Assembly (NCBI GenBank): GCA_934351445.1
Contig: CAKRIZ010000006.1
Location: forward strand, 1 to 64,000
DNA length: 64,000 nt
Direction of reading: 5' to 3'
Source of the DNA: an uncultured Eubacterium sp.
Lineage (GTDB): Bacteria; Bacillota; Clostridia; Lachnospirales; Lachnospiraceae
The notes under the pieces were generated by a model. That model was given only the letters and a program-made list of their open reading frames with translations, ran no database searches and was not told the origin of the DNA. Positions 1 through 8,355 of the stretch are shown here, piece after piece (position 1 is the stretch's first letter; each line of letters begins with the position of its first letter). The translations under genes were made by a program, and so were the position numbers.

Positions 1-689
1 GGGAAATGATAAAATACTCCCGGATGTGGTCAAGGAGGCATTTGCGGCAGCGGGAAAAAGAGAAGTTTGCACCGGATATGGAATGCTGTGTGCTGCATGG
101 CGCCACATCCGCAAAGCTGTCAGAAAAAGCGCAGGAAGAACTTCCGTTTCTTTCGTATTGCAATGACCGGAACGCCGATTGAAAACGATCTCACGAATTT
201 ATGGTCATTGTTTGATTTCCTGAATCATGGTCTGCTTGGATCTTCCGGTGAATTTCGTGAGTTTTGTAAAGGACTGGAACAGCATCTGGAAAAATATGCA
301 GATTATGCGTCCAGACTGGATCGCGGGAAACGTTATGTACGGACCGGGACGGTGGTAGATCTTCAGATAAAGACAGGGAAAATCGAAGCGCGTGTCCAGG
401 GACGGAGGAAAACACCCTATAAGGTTGAGATCAGAATCAGTCCGTTGAATCAGGCGCATTGTCAGGGAATTTCCCGGTCGGTATGAAGGAATTGTTTACC
501 GGAGAACATGGTCTGTTTCCAAGTCCGAGTGAAATCAGCTTTAACTGCAGCTGCCCGGACTGGGCACTGATGTGTAAGCATGTGGCACTTGAAAACAGAG
601 TAGAGAAAATGCTGGAAAATGCGCAGAAGCCAAGCTGCAGAGTGATTGAGGGACAGGTGGACATCACGCAGCTGTTTGGAGTGCTGTGA
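1..689 (+). pseudogene. Decayed chimera of an SNF2-type helicase and a SWIM zinc-finger protein
   Basis: Three reading frames carry pieces of recognisable proteins. Frame 3 (about 50-170) holds [14 protein letters not shown], an SNF2 helicase segment. Frame 1 (about 140-300) continues with [20 protein letters not shown], the later SNF2 motif. In the same frame it then runs into a SWIM-protein sequence ([19 protein letters not shown], then [17 protein letters not shown]). A last segment in frame 3 (459-689) has the SWIM zinc ligands CSCPDW and CKHV and a normal-looking C-terminus. So two genes that are usually separate neighbours have been joined by deletion and then frameshifted. The window edge cuts the left end. 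Function is very probably lost. Confidence 0.75.
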
Positions 690-703
690 GCAGCCTATAG
701 TCA

Positions 704-745
704 AAAATGAATATGTAATCTATACAAATTGGGGCAGATGAATAG
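704..745 (+). repeat. Direct repeat, copy 1 (42 bp)
   Basis: Matches 2911-2952 in the same orientation at 40 of 42 positions (core TGTAATCTATACAAAT). The two copies lie on either side of the iolG/dehydrogenase pair. It also sits in the promoter region of the first of these genes. Confidence 0.8.
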
Positions 746-789
746 AATACATGAGTATCAACAAATTAATAAAGAGGAAGGGTGATAGT

Positions 790-1797
790 ATGACTAATAT
801 AGGAATCATAGGTGCAGGAAGAATTGGAAAGGTACATGTGGAAAGCATCGCCACACAGGTTGCGGATGCCAGGGTAACAGTATTGGCAGATCCGTATATG
901 AATGAACAGACGGCAGCGTGGGCAAAGCAGATGGCGGTAGGGCGTGTGACGAAAGACTATCGGGAGATCTTGTCAGATCCGGACATTGATGCTGTTTTGA
1001 TCTGTTCGTCGACGGACACACATGCAGCGCTATCCATCGAGGCCATTGAGGCGGGAAAACATGTATTTTGCGAGAAACCAGTCGATCATGATATTGCCAG
1101 AATCAAGCAGGTGATGGCAGCACTCGAGGCGCATCCGGTGAAATACCAGGTCGGCTTCAACCGCAGATTTGATCATAATTTTTCAGCAGTGCAGCGTGCT
1201 GTGGCAGAGGGCAGGATTGGTGATCCCCACATTATCCGGATCACATCGAGAGATCCGGAGCCGCCTAGAACGGACTATATCAAAGTGTCAGGCGGAATGT
1301 TTCTCGATATGACGATCCATGATTTTGATATGGCGCGTTTTCTGGTGGGCTGCAATGCGACAGAGATCTACGTGGAGGCAGCAGTGCTGGTAGATCCTGC
1401 GATCGGTGAAGCTGGGGATGTTGATACTGCGGTGATTACGATGAAGATGGAAAACGGAGCAATCGTCACAATCGATAATTCGAGAAAAGCAGTCTATGGC
1501 TACGACCAGAGAGTGGAAGTGTTCGGCTCAAAGGGCATGGTGAGTGTATCGAATGACACGATTTCATCAGCTGTTATTAGTAATGCAGACGGCGTGACCG
1601 GGGAAAAACCGTTATACTTTTTCCTCGAGCGGTATATGCAGGCGTATGCGGGGGAGATCCGCAGCTTCGTGCAGGCGATTGAGCAGGATACTGACACGGC
1701 GCTTGGCATCATGGATGGACTCGAACCTGTGCGCATGGGTATCGCAGCCGGAAAGTCATGGAAGGAGCATCGCCCGGTAAAACTTTCGGAAATATGA
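790..1797 (+). CDS. iolG: Inositol 2-dehydrogenase-like Gfo/Idh/MocA oxidoreductase
   Basis: The 335-residue protein is a soluble NAD(P)-dependent sugar or cyclitol dehydrogenase. The N-terminus has the Rossmann motif GIIGAGRIGKVH, followed by the family motif CEKPVDH with its lysine, and then the conserved FNRRFD and DMTIHDFDM segments typical of IolG-type myo-inositol 2-dehydrogenases. The start at 790 is chosen because AAGAGGAAGGGTGAT lies just upstream and the Rossmann fold begins at residue 3. An upstream in-frame ATG at 751 would add 13 residues with no such support. No other inositol catabolic gene is nearby, so the true substrate could be another polyol or sugar. Confidence 0.85.
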   Translation: MTNIGIIGAGRIGKVHVESIATQVADARVTVLADPYMNEQTAAWAKQMAVGRVTKDYREILSDPDIDAVLICSSTDTHAALSIEAIEAGKHVFCEKPVDHDIARIKQVMAALEAHPVKYQVGFNRRFDHNFSAVQRAVAEGRIGDPHIIRITSRDPEPPRTDYIKVSGGMFLDMTIHDFDMARFLVGCNATEIYVEAAVLVDPAIGEAGDVDTAVITMKMENGAIVTIDNSRKAVYGYDQRVEVFGSKGMVSVSNDTISSAVISNADGVTGEKPLYFFLERYMQAYAGEIRSFVQAIEQDTDTALGIMDGLEPVRMGIAAGKSWKEHRPVKLSEI

Positions 1798-1903
1798 TGC
1801 AGGGCAATTTTATTTGCATTTGACGAACGGCGATATTATATAAAAAATATATAAAATGTACGAATCAGACGGATTCGATATTTCGAAAGAGAGGCAACGA
1901 TTT

Positions 1904-2887
1904 ATGAGAACAATTAAATGGGGCGTGATGGGAACCGCAGGTATTTTTGAGAACTGTACAGCACCCGGTATGCAGCAGGCAGACAACTGCAAGATGTATG
2001 CGATCGCAGGCAGAAGCATGGAGAAGGCAGAGCAGTTCAAGGAAAAATACGGATTTGAAAAGGCGTATGGCAGCTATGAGGAACTGTTGGCAGATCCGCA
2101 GGTAGAGGCAGTCTACATTCCGCTGCCGAATACGATGCACTGTGAGTGGGCGATCCGGGCATTACAGAGTGGAAAACATGTGTTGTGTGAGAAACCGCTC
2201 GCCCCGTCCGAGGCGCAGGCGAAAGAGATGTTCGCCGCAGCGGAGGAAAACCATGTATATCTGATGGAGGCATTTGCATACCAGCACAGTCCGTACATAG
2301 CAGCCGTTGACAGAGAGATCCGGGCAGGCGTGATCGGGGATGTGCGCTATATCGAATGTGCATTTCTTACATCTGATTATAATCAGAACAATATCCGTAT
2401 GCGCAGAGAGACGCTGGGTGGCTGTACCTATGATCTGGGCGTCTATACGACCAGCCTGATCTTACGGCTTCTCGGAGAAGAACCGGAGCAGATCAAAGCG
2501 GTTGCTGCATTTTCTGAGGAACATATAGATACGCTCACCTCTGCGGTTATGGAATATGCGCATGGCAAAAAGGCAGCGTTTACCTGTGGTATGGTATTGG
2601 CGACGGATCAGGACCGCCGTATCGATCGTTTTGAAGTGCAGGGAACCAAAGGTTCGATTGCAGGAAATGTGTTCGAGTTTAATGGGGATGGCGAGCTAAG
2701 CTACACGGTGTGCCTGTCTGACGGTACGCAGGAGATCAAAAAGATCGCAGTGCCGCAAAACTATCGATTAGAGGTTGAACAGCTCGGCAGGTGTGTGGCA
2801 GGTGAAGAAGAACCGGCAGTCACACAGGAGTTCTCCCTTGCTAATGCGCGGATGGTTGACCGGATTTTGAAGGAGATCGGGTATTAG
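1904..2887 (+). CDS. Gfo/Idh/MocA family oxidoreductase
   Basis: A 327-residue NAD(P)-dependent oxidoreductase. It starts with the nucleotide-binding segment WGVMGTAGIF, has the family CEKPLAPS motif around residue 95, and carries the substrate-domain motif GGCTYDLGVY. It resembles trans-1,2-dihydrobenzene-1,2-diol dehydrogenase/glucose-fructose oxidoreductase-like members more than IolG. The start at 1904 follows AAGAGAGGCAACGATTT and fits the start of the Rossmann fold; an upstream in-frame start would add 16 residues. It is 106 bp downstream of iolG and probably co-functional with it. Substrate not determinable from sequence. Confidence 0.8.
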   Translation: MRTIKWGVMGTAGIFENCTAPGMQQADNCKMYAIAGRSMEKAEQFKEKYGFEKAYGSYEELLADPQVEAVYIPLPNTMHCEWAIRALQSGKHVLCEKPLAPSEAQAKEMFAAAEENHVYLMEAFAYQHSPYIAAVDREIRAGVIGDVRYIECAFLTSDYNQNNIRMRRETLGGCTYDLGVYTTSLILRLLGEEPEQIKAVAAFSEEHIDTLTSAVMEYAHGKKAAFTCGMVLATDQDRRIDRFEVQGTKGSIAGNVFEFNGDGELSYTVCLSDGTQEIKKIAVPQNYRLEVEQLGRCVAGEEEPAVTQEFSLANARMVDRILKEIGY

Positions 2888-2910
2888 GAACCGTCACATA
2901 TAATATGGTG

Positions 2911-2952
2911 AAAATGAATGTGTAATCTATACAAATCGGGGCAGATGAATAG
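2911..2952 (+). repeat. Direct repeat, copy 2 (42 bp)
   Basis: Same-orientation copy of 704-745 with two mismatches. Its right part forms the left arm of the inverted repeat at 2929-2980. Confidence 0.8.
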
Positions 2953-2980
2953 CAATCGCATCATCTGCCCCGATTTGTAT
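2929..2980 (+). repeat. Perfect 20-bp inverted repeat with 12-nt loop
   Basis: The left arm (2929-2948) begins ATACAAATCGGGG and the right arm (2961-2980) is its exact reverse complement. It could act as a transcription terminator for the dehydrogenase gene, although no T-run follows. The rest of the gap to 3128 shows only a small hairpin at 3043-3062 (CCTGCAT/ATGCAGG). Confidence 0.75.
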
Positions 2981-3128
2981 ATTGAGAAATTTGCAGATCT
3001 CACGTAACATATACTCAGAAACAGGAAATACTAAATAAAACGCCTGCATAAAGATATGCAGGACAAACGCAATGAAAAACATGATATAAGAAAACAACTC
3101 AGAGCAGACGAGAAAGGTGGTTATTGAT

Positions 3129-5099
3129 ATGGCAAAGAAAAGTTATGCAGCATTAGGTATGGCAGCGATCGCAGCTGCAGCAGGAGTCGGAGCGACTGCA
3201 CTTGCAAAAAAAAGCCGTCAGGAGAAGCAGGTGACTGAGGCACATATAGACCCGGACTACCGCAATACCGAGCGCGGAAAAAATGAGAAAAACAGCAAGG
3301 GTATTTATTATACAAACGGAAACTATGAGGCATTTGCCCGCCCTGAAAAGCCGGAAGGTGTGGATAACAAGCATGCCTACCTGGTCGGCAGTGGACTCGC
3401 ATCCCTGGCAGCAGCGTGCTTCCTCGTGAGAGATGGACAGATGCCCGGTGATCACATCCATATTTTAGAGGCAATGGATATCGCAGGCGGTGCGTGTGAT
3501 GGTATCTTTGATCCGACGAGAGGCTATGTGATGCGTGGCGGACGTGAGATGGAGAACCATTTCGAGTGTCTGTGGGATCTGTTCCGCAGTATTCCGTCAC
3601 TGGAGCAGCCGGGTGCATCGGTACTGGATGAGTACTATTGGCTGAACAAGCACGATCCGAACTATTCACTGTGCCGTGCGACGGTCGACCGTGGCAAGGA
3701 CGCACATACCGATGGCAAGTTCAATCTGAGCCAGAAGGGCTGCATGGAGATCATGAAGCTGTTCTTTACGAAGGACGAGGATCTGTATGACAAGAAGATC
3801 GAAGATGTATTTGATGAGGAAGTATTAGACTCTACGTTCTGGTTATACTGGAGAACGATGTTCGCATTTGAGAACTGGCACAGTGCGCTGGAGATGAAGC
3901 TGTATATCCAGCGTTTCATCCACCATATCGGCGGACTGCCTGATTTCAGTGCCCTGAAATTCACAAAATACAATCAGTACGAATCACTGATCCTTCCGAT
4001 GCAGAAATATCTTGAGGATGCGGGCGTAGACTTCCAGTTCAATACAGAGGTCACAAACGTCATTTTTGATATCAAGGATGGCAAAAAGGTAGCGACTGCG
4101 ATCGAGTGCAAGGTAAAGGGTGTCGAGCAGGGCATCGTTTTAACAGAGAATGATCTGGTATTTGTCACAAACGGCAGCTGTACAGAGGGAACGATCTATG
4201 GCGACCAGAACCATGCACCGAACGGAGATGCCGAGGTGCGCACGAGCGGCTGCTGGAGCCTGTGGAAAAACATCGCAAGTCAGGATCCTTCCTTCGGACA
4301 TCCGGAGAAATTCTGTTCTGATATAGCTAAGACAAACTGGGAGTCTGCGACAGTCACCACGTTGGATGACAAGATCATTCCTTATATCACAAATATATGC
4401 AAGAGAGATCCTAAGAGCGGCAGAGTCGTTACCGGCGGTATCGTAAGCTGTCAGGATTCAAGCTGGCTGATGAGCTGGACGATCAACCGTCAGGGACAGT
4501 TCAAGGATCAGGATAAGGATAAAGTCTGCGTATGGGTATACGGATTATTTACTGATGTGCCCGGCGATTATATCAAAAAGCCGATGAAGGATTGTACCGG
4601 TAAGGAGATCACCGAGGAGTGGCTGTATCATCTGGGTGTACCGACCGACCAGATCGAGGATCTCGCAGAGCACAGCGCAGTCTGTGTACCGACAATGATG
4701 CCGTATATCACTGCATTCTTCATGCCCAGAGCGAAGGGCGACAGACCGGATGTCATTCCGGATGGCTGTGTGAACTTCGCATTCTTAGGACAGTTTGCAG
4801 AGACACCGAGAGATACGATCTTCACGACAGAGTATTCTGTGCGTACCGCAATGGAGGCAGTCTACGGACTGCTCGGTGTTGATCGTGGTGTGCCGGAAGT
4901 ATGGGGCAGTGTCTATGATGTGAGAGAACTGCTCGATGCCAGTGTGAAGCTGATGGATGGCCGTTCGCCGCTCGAGATCGAGCTTCCCGGACCGATCGGC
5001 CTGTTGAAGAAACCGCTCTTAAAGGCAATTAAAGGAACGGTTGTCGAGAAAGTACTCAGAGACCATAACGTGATCAAAGACTATATGATTGAGGAATAA
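3129..5099 (+). CDS. ohyA: Oleate hydratase (MCRA family)
   Basis: A 656-residue FAD enzyme that adds water to the cis double bond of unsaturated fatty acids such as oleate, giving 10-hydroxy fatty acids. FAD-binding glycines are in GSGLASLAAA (from residue 87), followed by the family hallmark DGQMPGDHIHILEA and GGACDG. The length suits the family. The start at 3129 is set by GGTGG nine bases upstream. The first about 26 residues are unusual: a hydrophobic Ala/Gly-rich stretch after MAKKSYAALG looks like a membrane anchor or signal segment, where most family members start directly with a soluble domain. It stands alone between two stem-loops and is probably monocistronic. It likely detoxifies or biohydrogenates host or dietary fatty acids. 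Confidence 0.93.
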   Translation: MAKKSYAALGMAAIAAAAGVGATALAKKSRQEKQVTEAHIDPDYRNTERGKNEKNSKGIYYTNGNYEAFARPEKPEGVDNKHAYLVGSGLASLAAACFLVRDGQMPGDHIHILEAMDIAGGACDGIFDPTRGYVMRGGREMENHFECLWDLFRSIPSLEQPGASVLDEYYWLNKHDPNYSLCRATVDRGKDAHTDGKFNLSQKGCMEIMKLFFTKDEDLYDKKIEDVFDEEVLDSTFWLYWRTMFAFENWHSALEMKLYIQRFIHHIGGLPDFSALKFTKYNQYESLILPMQKYLEDAGVDFQFNTEVTNVIFDIKDGKKVATAIECKVKGVEQGIVLTENDLVFVTNGSCTEGTIYGDQNHAPNGDAEVRTSGCWSLWKNIASQDPSFGHPEKFCSDIAKTNWESATVTTLDDKIIPYITNICKRDPKSGRVVTGGIVSCQDSSWLMSWTINRQGQFKDQDKDKVCVWVYGLFTDVPGDYIKKPMKDCTGKEITEEWLYHLGVPTDQIEDLAEHSAVCVPTMMPYITAFFMPRAKGDRPDVIPDGCVNFAFLGQFAETPRDTIFTTEYSVRTAMEAVYGLLGVDRGVPEVWGSVYDVRELLDASVKLMDGRSPLEIELPGPIGLLKKPLLKAIKGTVVEKVLRDHNVIKDYMIEE

Positions 5100-5111
5100 A
5101 TAAAATACGCA

Positions 5112-5153
5112 TTGTAAAATGAGAGGCTGCGAAGGCAGCCTCTCATTTTACAA
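5112..5153 (+). terminator. Stem-loop terminator after oleate hydratase
   Basis: A perfect 19-bp stem (arms 5112-5130 and 5135-5153; core GAGAGGCTGC/GCAGCCTCTC) with a GAAG loop lies 12 bases after the stop codon. The arms end in A/T-rich pairs (TTGTAAAAT), so it could work in both directions. Confidence 0.8.
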
Positions 5154-5216
5154 TAGAAGGGAAAACGTTATTGATAAATTTTCTCATTATAATTAGGCAG
5201 CTACACATGCAGAATG

Positions 5217-5244
5217 TGCTATAATTCGGTTAGGTCGTTCTAAC
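5217..5244 (+). promoter_or_regulatory. Extended -10 promoter with GTTAG-N6-CTAAC operator (metal block, site 1)
   Basis: TGCTATAAT (5217-5225) is an extended -10. Directly downstream, at the expected transcription start, is the palindrome GTTAG-GTCGTT-CTAAC (5229-5244). The same palindrome occurs in front of the flavodoxin gene and, with one change, the Fur/HD-GYP gene. Its position would let a bound repressor block initiation. Confidence 0.65.
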
Positions 5245-5297
5245 TATCAGCGCGGGAATCCATGTATAAGGATAATAAAAGATAAGGAGGTGTGCCT

Positions 5298-5561
5298 ATG
5301 GTGAAGACCACATTGGAGATCGAGGGTATGGCATGCGGCATGTGTGAGAGCCATATCAATGATATGATCCGCAGGGATTTTCGTGTGAAGAAAGTGTATT
5401 CCTCACACAGCAGTGGAACATGCGAGATCATTGCAGAGCAGGAACTTGATGAGGAGGCACTGCGTACAGCAATCGAGCAGACCGGATACAAGATGCTTTC
5501 AATGAAAAGTGAGCCATATACCAAGACCGGATTATTTTCACATCTGGGGAAGAAACACTGA
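5298..5561 (+). CDS. Heavy-metal-associated (HMA) domain protein, metallochaperone-like
   Basis: An 87-residue protein with an HMA fold and the metal-binding motif GMACGMC around residues 12-18. This corresponds to the GMxCxxC motif of copper and other soft-metal chaperones. The start at 5298 follows AAGGAGG with 7-base spacing; a GTG six bases earlier lies on top of the ribosome binding site. It is the first gene of a probable operon with the DUF6110 protein and the P-type ATPase, so it may hand metal to that pump. The C-terminal about 15 residues are a basic tail without known role. Metal identity is not readable from the sequence. Confidence 0.85.
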   Translation: MVKTTLEIEGMACGMCESHINDMIRRDFRVKKVYSSHSSGTCEIIAEQELDEEALRTAIEQTGYKMLSMKSEPYTKTGLFSHLGKKH

Positions 5562-5648
5562 ATCAAAGTCAGGTGAGGCATTTCTTTTGCTTGGAATCAA
5601 AGAAAAAGAGTGCCAGAAATGAAAAAAAGAAAAACGGAGGATAAATAA

Positions 5649-5960
5649 ATGGATATCTTTAAATTTAAAAAACTCGGATTATTTGCAGGCGGTGTGCTGT
5701 TTGGAACAGCCGGAATCAAAATCTTATCAAGCGCAGACGCAAAGAAAGTGTATACAGGCTGTACCGCAGCAGTATTACGTGCGAAGGACTGTGTGATGAA
5801 GACCGCTGAAAATGTACAGGAGAATGCCGGTGATATTTTAGCAGAGGCAAAGCAGATCAATGAGGAGCGTGCACAGGCAAAGGAAGCTGCAGTTCAGGAG
5901 GATCTGGACGAGGAAGATCTGTGTGAGGAACCCGCAGCAGAGGAAGCGCAGGCAGAGTAA
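5649..5960 (+). CDS. DUF6110 family membrane-anchored small protein
   Basis: A 103-residue protein with an N-terminal hydrophobic segment (about residues 9-27, with FAGGVLFGTAG) and a charged, acidic C-terminal half rich in Glu and Ala that is likely helical. This family is commonly seen beside heavy-metal P-type ATPases in Firmicutes; that is recalled, not tested. AACGGAGG lies 9 bases upstream of the ATG. It sits 3 bases before the ATPase start, a strong sign of translational coupling. A plausible role is an accessory or stabilising subunit of the pump, but no function is established. Confidence 0.75.
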   Translation: MDIFKFKKLGLFAGGVLFGTAGIKILSSADAKKVYTGCTAAVLRAKDCVMKTAENVQENAGDILAEAKQINEERAQAKEAAVQEDLDEEDLCEEPAAEEAQAE

Positions 5961-5963
5961 TCG

Positions 5964-8033
5964 ATGAAATTTGAGATCAAGCATGAGATTCCGGGCAGAA
6001 TCCGAATTCATGTGATACAGGGGCGTATGTCTGTGACACAGGCGGATACGCTCTTGTATTATCTGAAATCGCTGGAATCTGTTACGCAGGCAACGGTTTA
6101 TGAACGGACGGCTGATGCCTGCATTTGCTTTTCCGGAGATCGCGCGTCAGTGATTCAGGCGCTGAGAAGATTCCGGTATGAGTCCGTAGAAGTTCCGGAG
6201 GCAGTTTTGACCAATTCCGGACGGGCATTAAATAATGAGTACAAAGACAAGATCGCGAGCCAGATCGCATGGCACTATGCATGCAAGCTGTTTTTACCTT
6301 ATCCGCTGCGTGCGGCATGGACCATCTGGAAATCGCTGCACTATCTGAAAGCCGGTCTGTACAGTCTTGCGCACAGAAAACTCGAGGTAGCTGTATTGGA
6401 TGCGACAGCGATTGGCGTGTCCATCCTGCGCGGAGATACAACGACAGCCGGTTCAGTGATGTTCCTGCTCGGTATCGGTGAGACACTCGAGGAGTGGACA
6501 CACAAGAAATCTGTCGGAGACCTCGCCCGCAGCATGGCACTGCAGGTATCTAAGGTATGGGTCAAGAGCGGGGATCAGGAAGTATTGGTCGAGACTTCAC
6601 AGGTACAGGCAGAGGATCTGGTTGTTGTACATATGGGTAATATCATTCCGTTTGATGGAGTGGTCGTATCCGGTGACGGCATGGTAAACCAGGCATCACT
6701 GACCGGTGAGCCGCTGGCGGTGCATCGTGAAAAAGATGGTTATGTATATGCAGGCAGCGTGTTAGAGGAGGGCGAGATCACTTTCTGTGTGAAAAAAGTC
6801 GGTGGCAGCTCGCGCTATGAGCGTATTGTGACGATGATCGAGGAGTCCGAGAAGCTGAAGTCCTCTGTCGAGGGCAAGGCAGCACGGCTCGCAGACCAGC
6901 TCGTTCCGGTGACATTGGGTGGAACCGCGCTGACCTGGCTGTTGACCGGAAATGCGACCAAGACACTGTCAGTGCTGATGGTAGATTTCTCCTGTGCCCT
7001 CAAAATGGCGATGCCGCTCGCTGTACTCTCAGCGATCCGCCAGGCCGGAGACGGAGGAATCACTGTCAAGGGTGGAAAATATATGGAAGCGGTCGCAGAG
7101 GCAGAAACGATCGTATTTGATAAGACCGGTACACTCACCGAGGCAAAGCCTACGGTCAGACAGGTCGTACCGATGAATGAGATGAATGAAGAAGAACTGC
7201 TGCGTCTGGCAGCATGTCTGGAAGAACATTTCCCGCATTCGATGGCAAAAGCGGTCGTTTTGGCCGCACAGAAGGCAGGGCTGGATCATGAGGAGATGCA
7301 TTCGAAGGTAGAATATATTGTTGCACATGGGATATCTTCTTATGTAGGCGAGTCGCGTGTCATTATCGGAAGTGCACATTTTGTGTTTGATGATGAACAT
7401 AGTACGATCCGTCCGGAGTATCAGGAGCGTTTTGATGCGCTGCCGGAGGAGTATTCACATCTGTATCTGGCGATTGATGGTGTATTGGCAGCCGTGATCT
7501 GTATTGAAGATCCGCTGCGCCCGGAGAGTGTGGATGTCGTAAAGGCACTGCATGATGCCGGTTTTAAGAAGATTGTCATGATGACCGGGGACAGCGAGCG
7601 GACAGCAGCTGCTGTGGCAGCCAGAGTCGGCGTGGACGAGTATTATGCCGAGGTGCTGCCGGAGGATAAGGCTGGATTTGTCGAGCGTGAAAAGGCAGCC
7701 GGACGGCGTGTGCTTATGATCGGTGACGGAGTCAATGATTCACCGGCACTCTCAGCGGCAGATGCCGGTATTGCTATCAGCGATGGCGCGGAACTGGCAC
7801 GCGAGATCGCAGATATCACAGTCGCAGCGGATGATCTGTATGAGATTGTTCGTCTGAGAAGGCTGAGTACCGCGTTGATGAAGCGTATCGAGCGCAATTA
7901 CCGCAAGATCGTGACGATCAATACGGCGCTCATCATGCTCGGTGTCAGCGGCGTGATACAGCCGACGACTTCAGCGATGCTGCACAACGTGTCGACACTG
8001 CTCATCAGTCTCGATAGCATGAAAAAATTATAA
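5964..8033 (+). CDS. P1B-type heavy-metal translocating ATPase with SCALK membrane motif
   Basis: A 689-residue cation pump. The N-terminal about 90 residues resemble an HMA fold but lack a CxxC. The actuator loop has the TGEP motif (SLTGEPLAV), the phosphorylation motif DKTGTLTE is at D386, and the hinge is GDGVNDSPAL near residue 588. The metal-site helix reads DFSCALKMAMP (343-347 SCALK) where most P1B pumps have CPC, SPC or CPH, so the proline between the ligand positions is missing. This suggests a distinct P1B subgroup and makes metal assignment uncertain. The operator shared with a flavodoxin gene hints at iron or a related transition metal. Operon: HMA protein, DUF6110, ATPase. Confidence 0.88.
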   Translation: MKFEIKHEIPGRIRIHVIQGRMSVTQADTLLYYLKSLESVTQATVYERTADACICFSGDRASVIQALRRFRYESVEVPEAVLTNSGRALNNEYKDKIASQIAWHYACKLFLPYPLRAAWTIWKSLHYLKAGLYSLAHRKLEVAVLDATAIGVSILRGDTTTAGSVMFLLGIGETLEEWTHKKSVGDLARSMALQVSKVWVKSGDQEVLVETSQVQAEDLVVVHMGNIIPFDGVVVSGDGMVNQASLTGEPLAVHREKDGYVYAGSVLEEGEITFCVKKVGGSSRYERIVTMIEESEKLKSSVEGKAARLADQLVPVTLGGTALTWLLTGNATKTLSVLMVDFSCALKMAMPLAVLSAIRQAGDGGITVKGGKYMEAVAEAETIVFDKTGTLTEAKPTVRQVVPMNEMNEEELLRLAACLEEHFPHSMAKAVVLAAQKAGLDHEEMHSKVEYIVAHGISSYVGESRVIIGSAHFVFDDEHSTIRPEYQERFDALPEEYSHLYLAIDGVLAAVICIEDPLRPESVDVVKALHDAGFKKIVMMTGDSERTAAAVAARVGVDEYYAEVLPEDKAGFVEREKAAGRRVLMIGDGVNDSPALSAADAGIAISDGAELAREIADITVAADDLYEIVRLRRLSTALMKRIERNYRKIVTINTALIMLGVSGVIQPTTSAMLHNVSTLLISLDSMKKL

Positions 8034-8073
8034 AAAGCTGGTAAATGGCTTGTTTGAAGCAGTTTCGAATGAT

Positions 8074-8106
8074 AGGGAATCCATAGAAATATGGGTTCCT
8101 TATTTT
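8074..8106 (+). terminator. Terminator after the P-type ATPase
   Basis: AGGGAATCCATA (8074-8085) pairs with TATGGGTTCCTT (8090-8101) allowing G-U pairs, and is followed by ATTTTG. It lies 40 bases after the ATPase stop. Confidence 0.65.
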
Positions 8107-8152
8107 GCTTTACAGGCAGCCGTTATTTGAGAAAGCCTATCAGTATGTGATA

Positions 8153-8206
8153 TTGATTTCTATGTTTCGGTATGCTATTCTGTATTTAAAGTTAGAAAAG
8201 ACTAAC
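8153..8206 (+). promoter_or_regulatory. Flavodoxin promoter with GTTAG-N6-CTAAC operator (site 2)
   Basis: TTGATT (8153-8158), a 17-base spacer and TATTCT (8176-8181) form a good sigma-A-type promoter. GTTAG-AAAAGA-CTAAC (8191-8206) covers the expected start site, and a further CTAAC half-site is at 8222. The remainder of the 320-base gap to the gene holds the stem-loop repeat at 8290-8318 and nothing else I recognise. Confidence 0.65.
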
Positions 8207-8289
8207 AATAGCCAAGTAAAACTAACTCAATAAATTGTAGTAAGCTGCGTTAAATCAGCACATACTACAGACAGAAAAACAGAACAAAA

Positions 8290-8318
8290 GTAACTGTGAG
8301 GGTACTGAACAGTTACGA
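8290..8318 (+). repeat. Dispersed stem-loop repeat, copy 1
   Basis: GTAACTGT and ACAGTTAC form a perfect 8-bp stem around an 11-base loop (GAGGGTACTGA). The whole 29 bases recur identically at 40426-40454, in front of a different gene set. It is a small intergenic repeat that may form an RNA hairpin in the flavodoxin leader. Confidence 0.8.
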
Positions 8319-8355
8319 ACCAAAAATGAATCATCAGGAAAGGAAGTAAGATAGG

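Noticed and set aside
2929..2980. Calling the perfect inverted repeat a standard intrinsic terminator
   Set aside because: No T-run follows on either strand and one arm is part of a dispersed direct repeat, so it is listed as a repeat.
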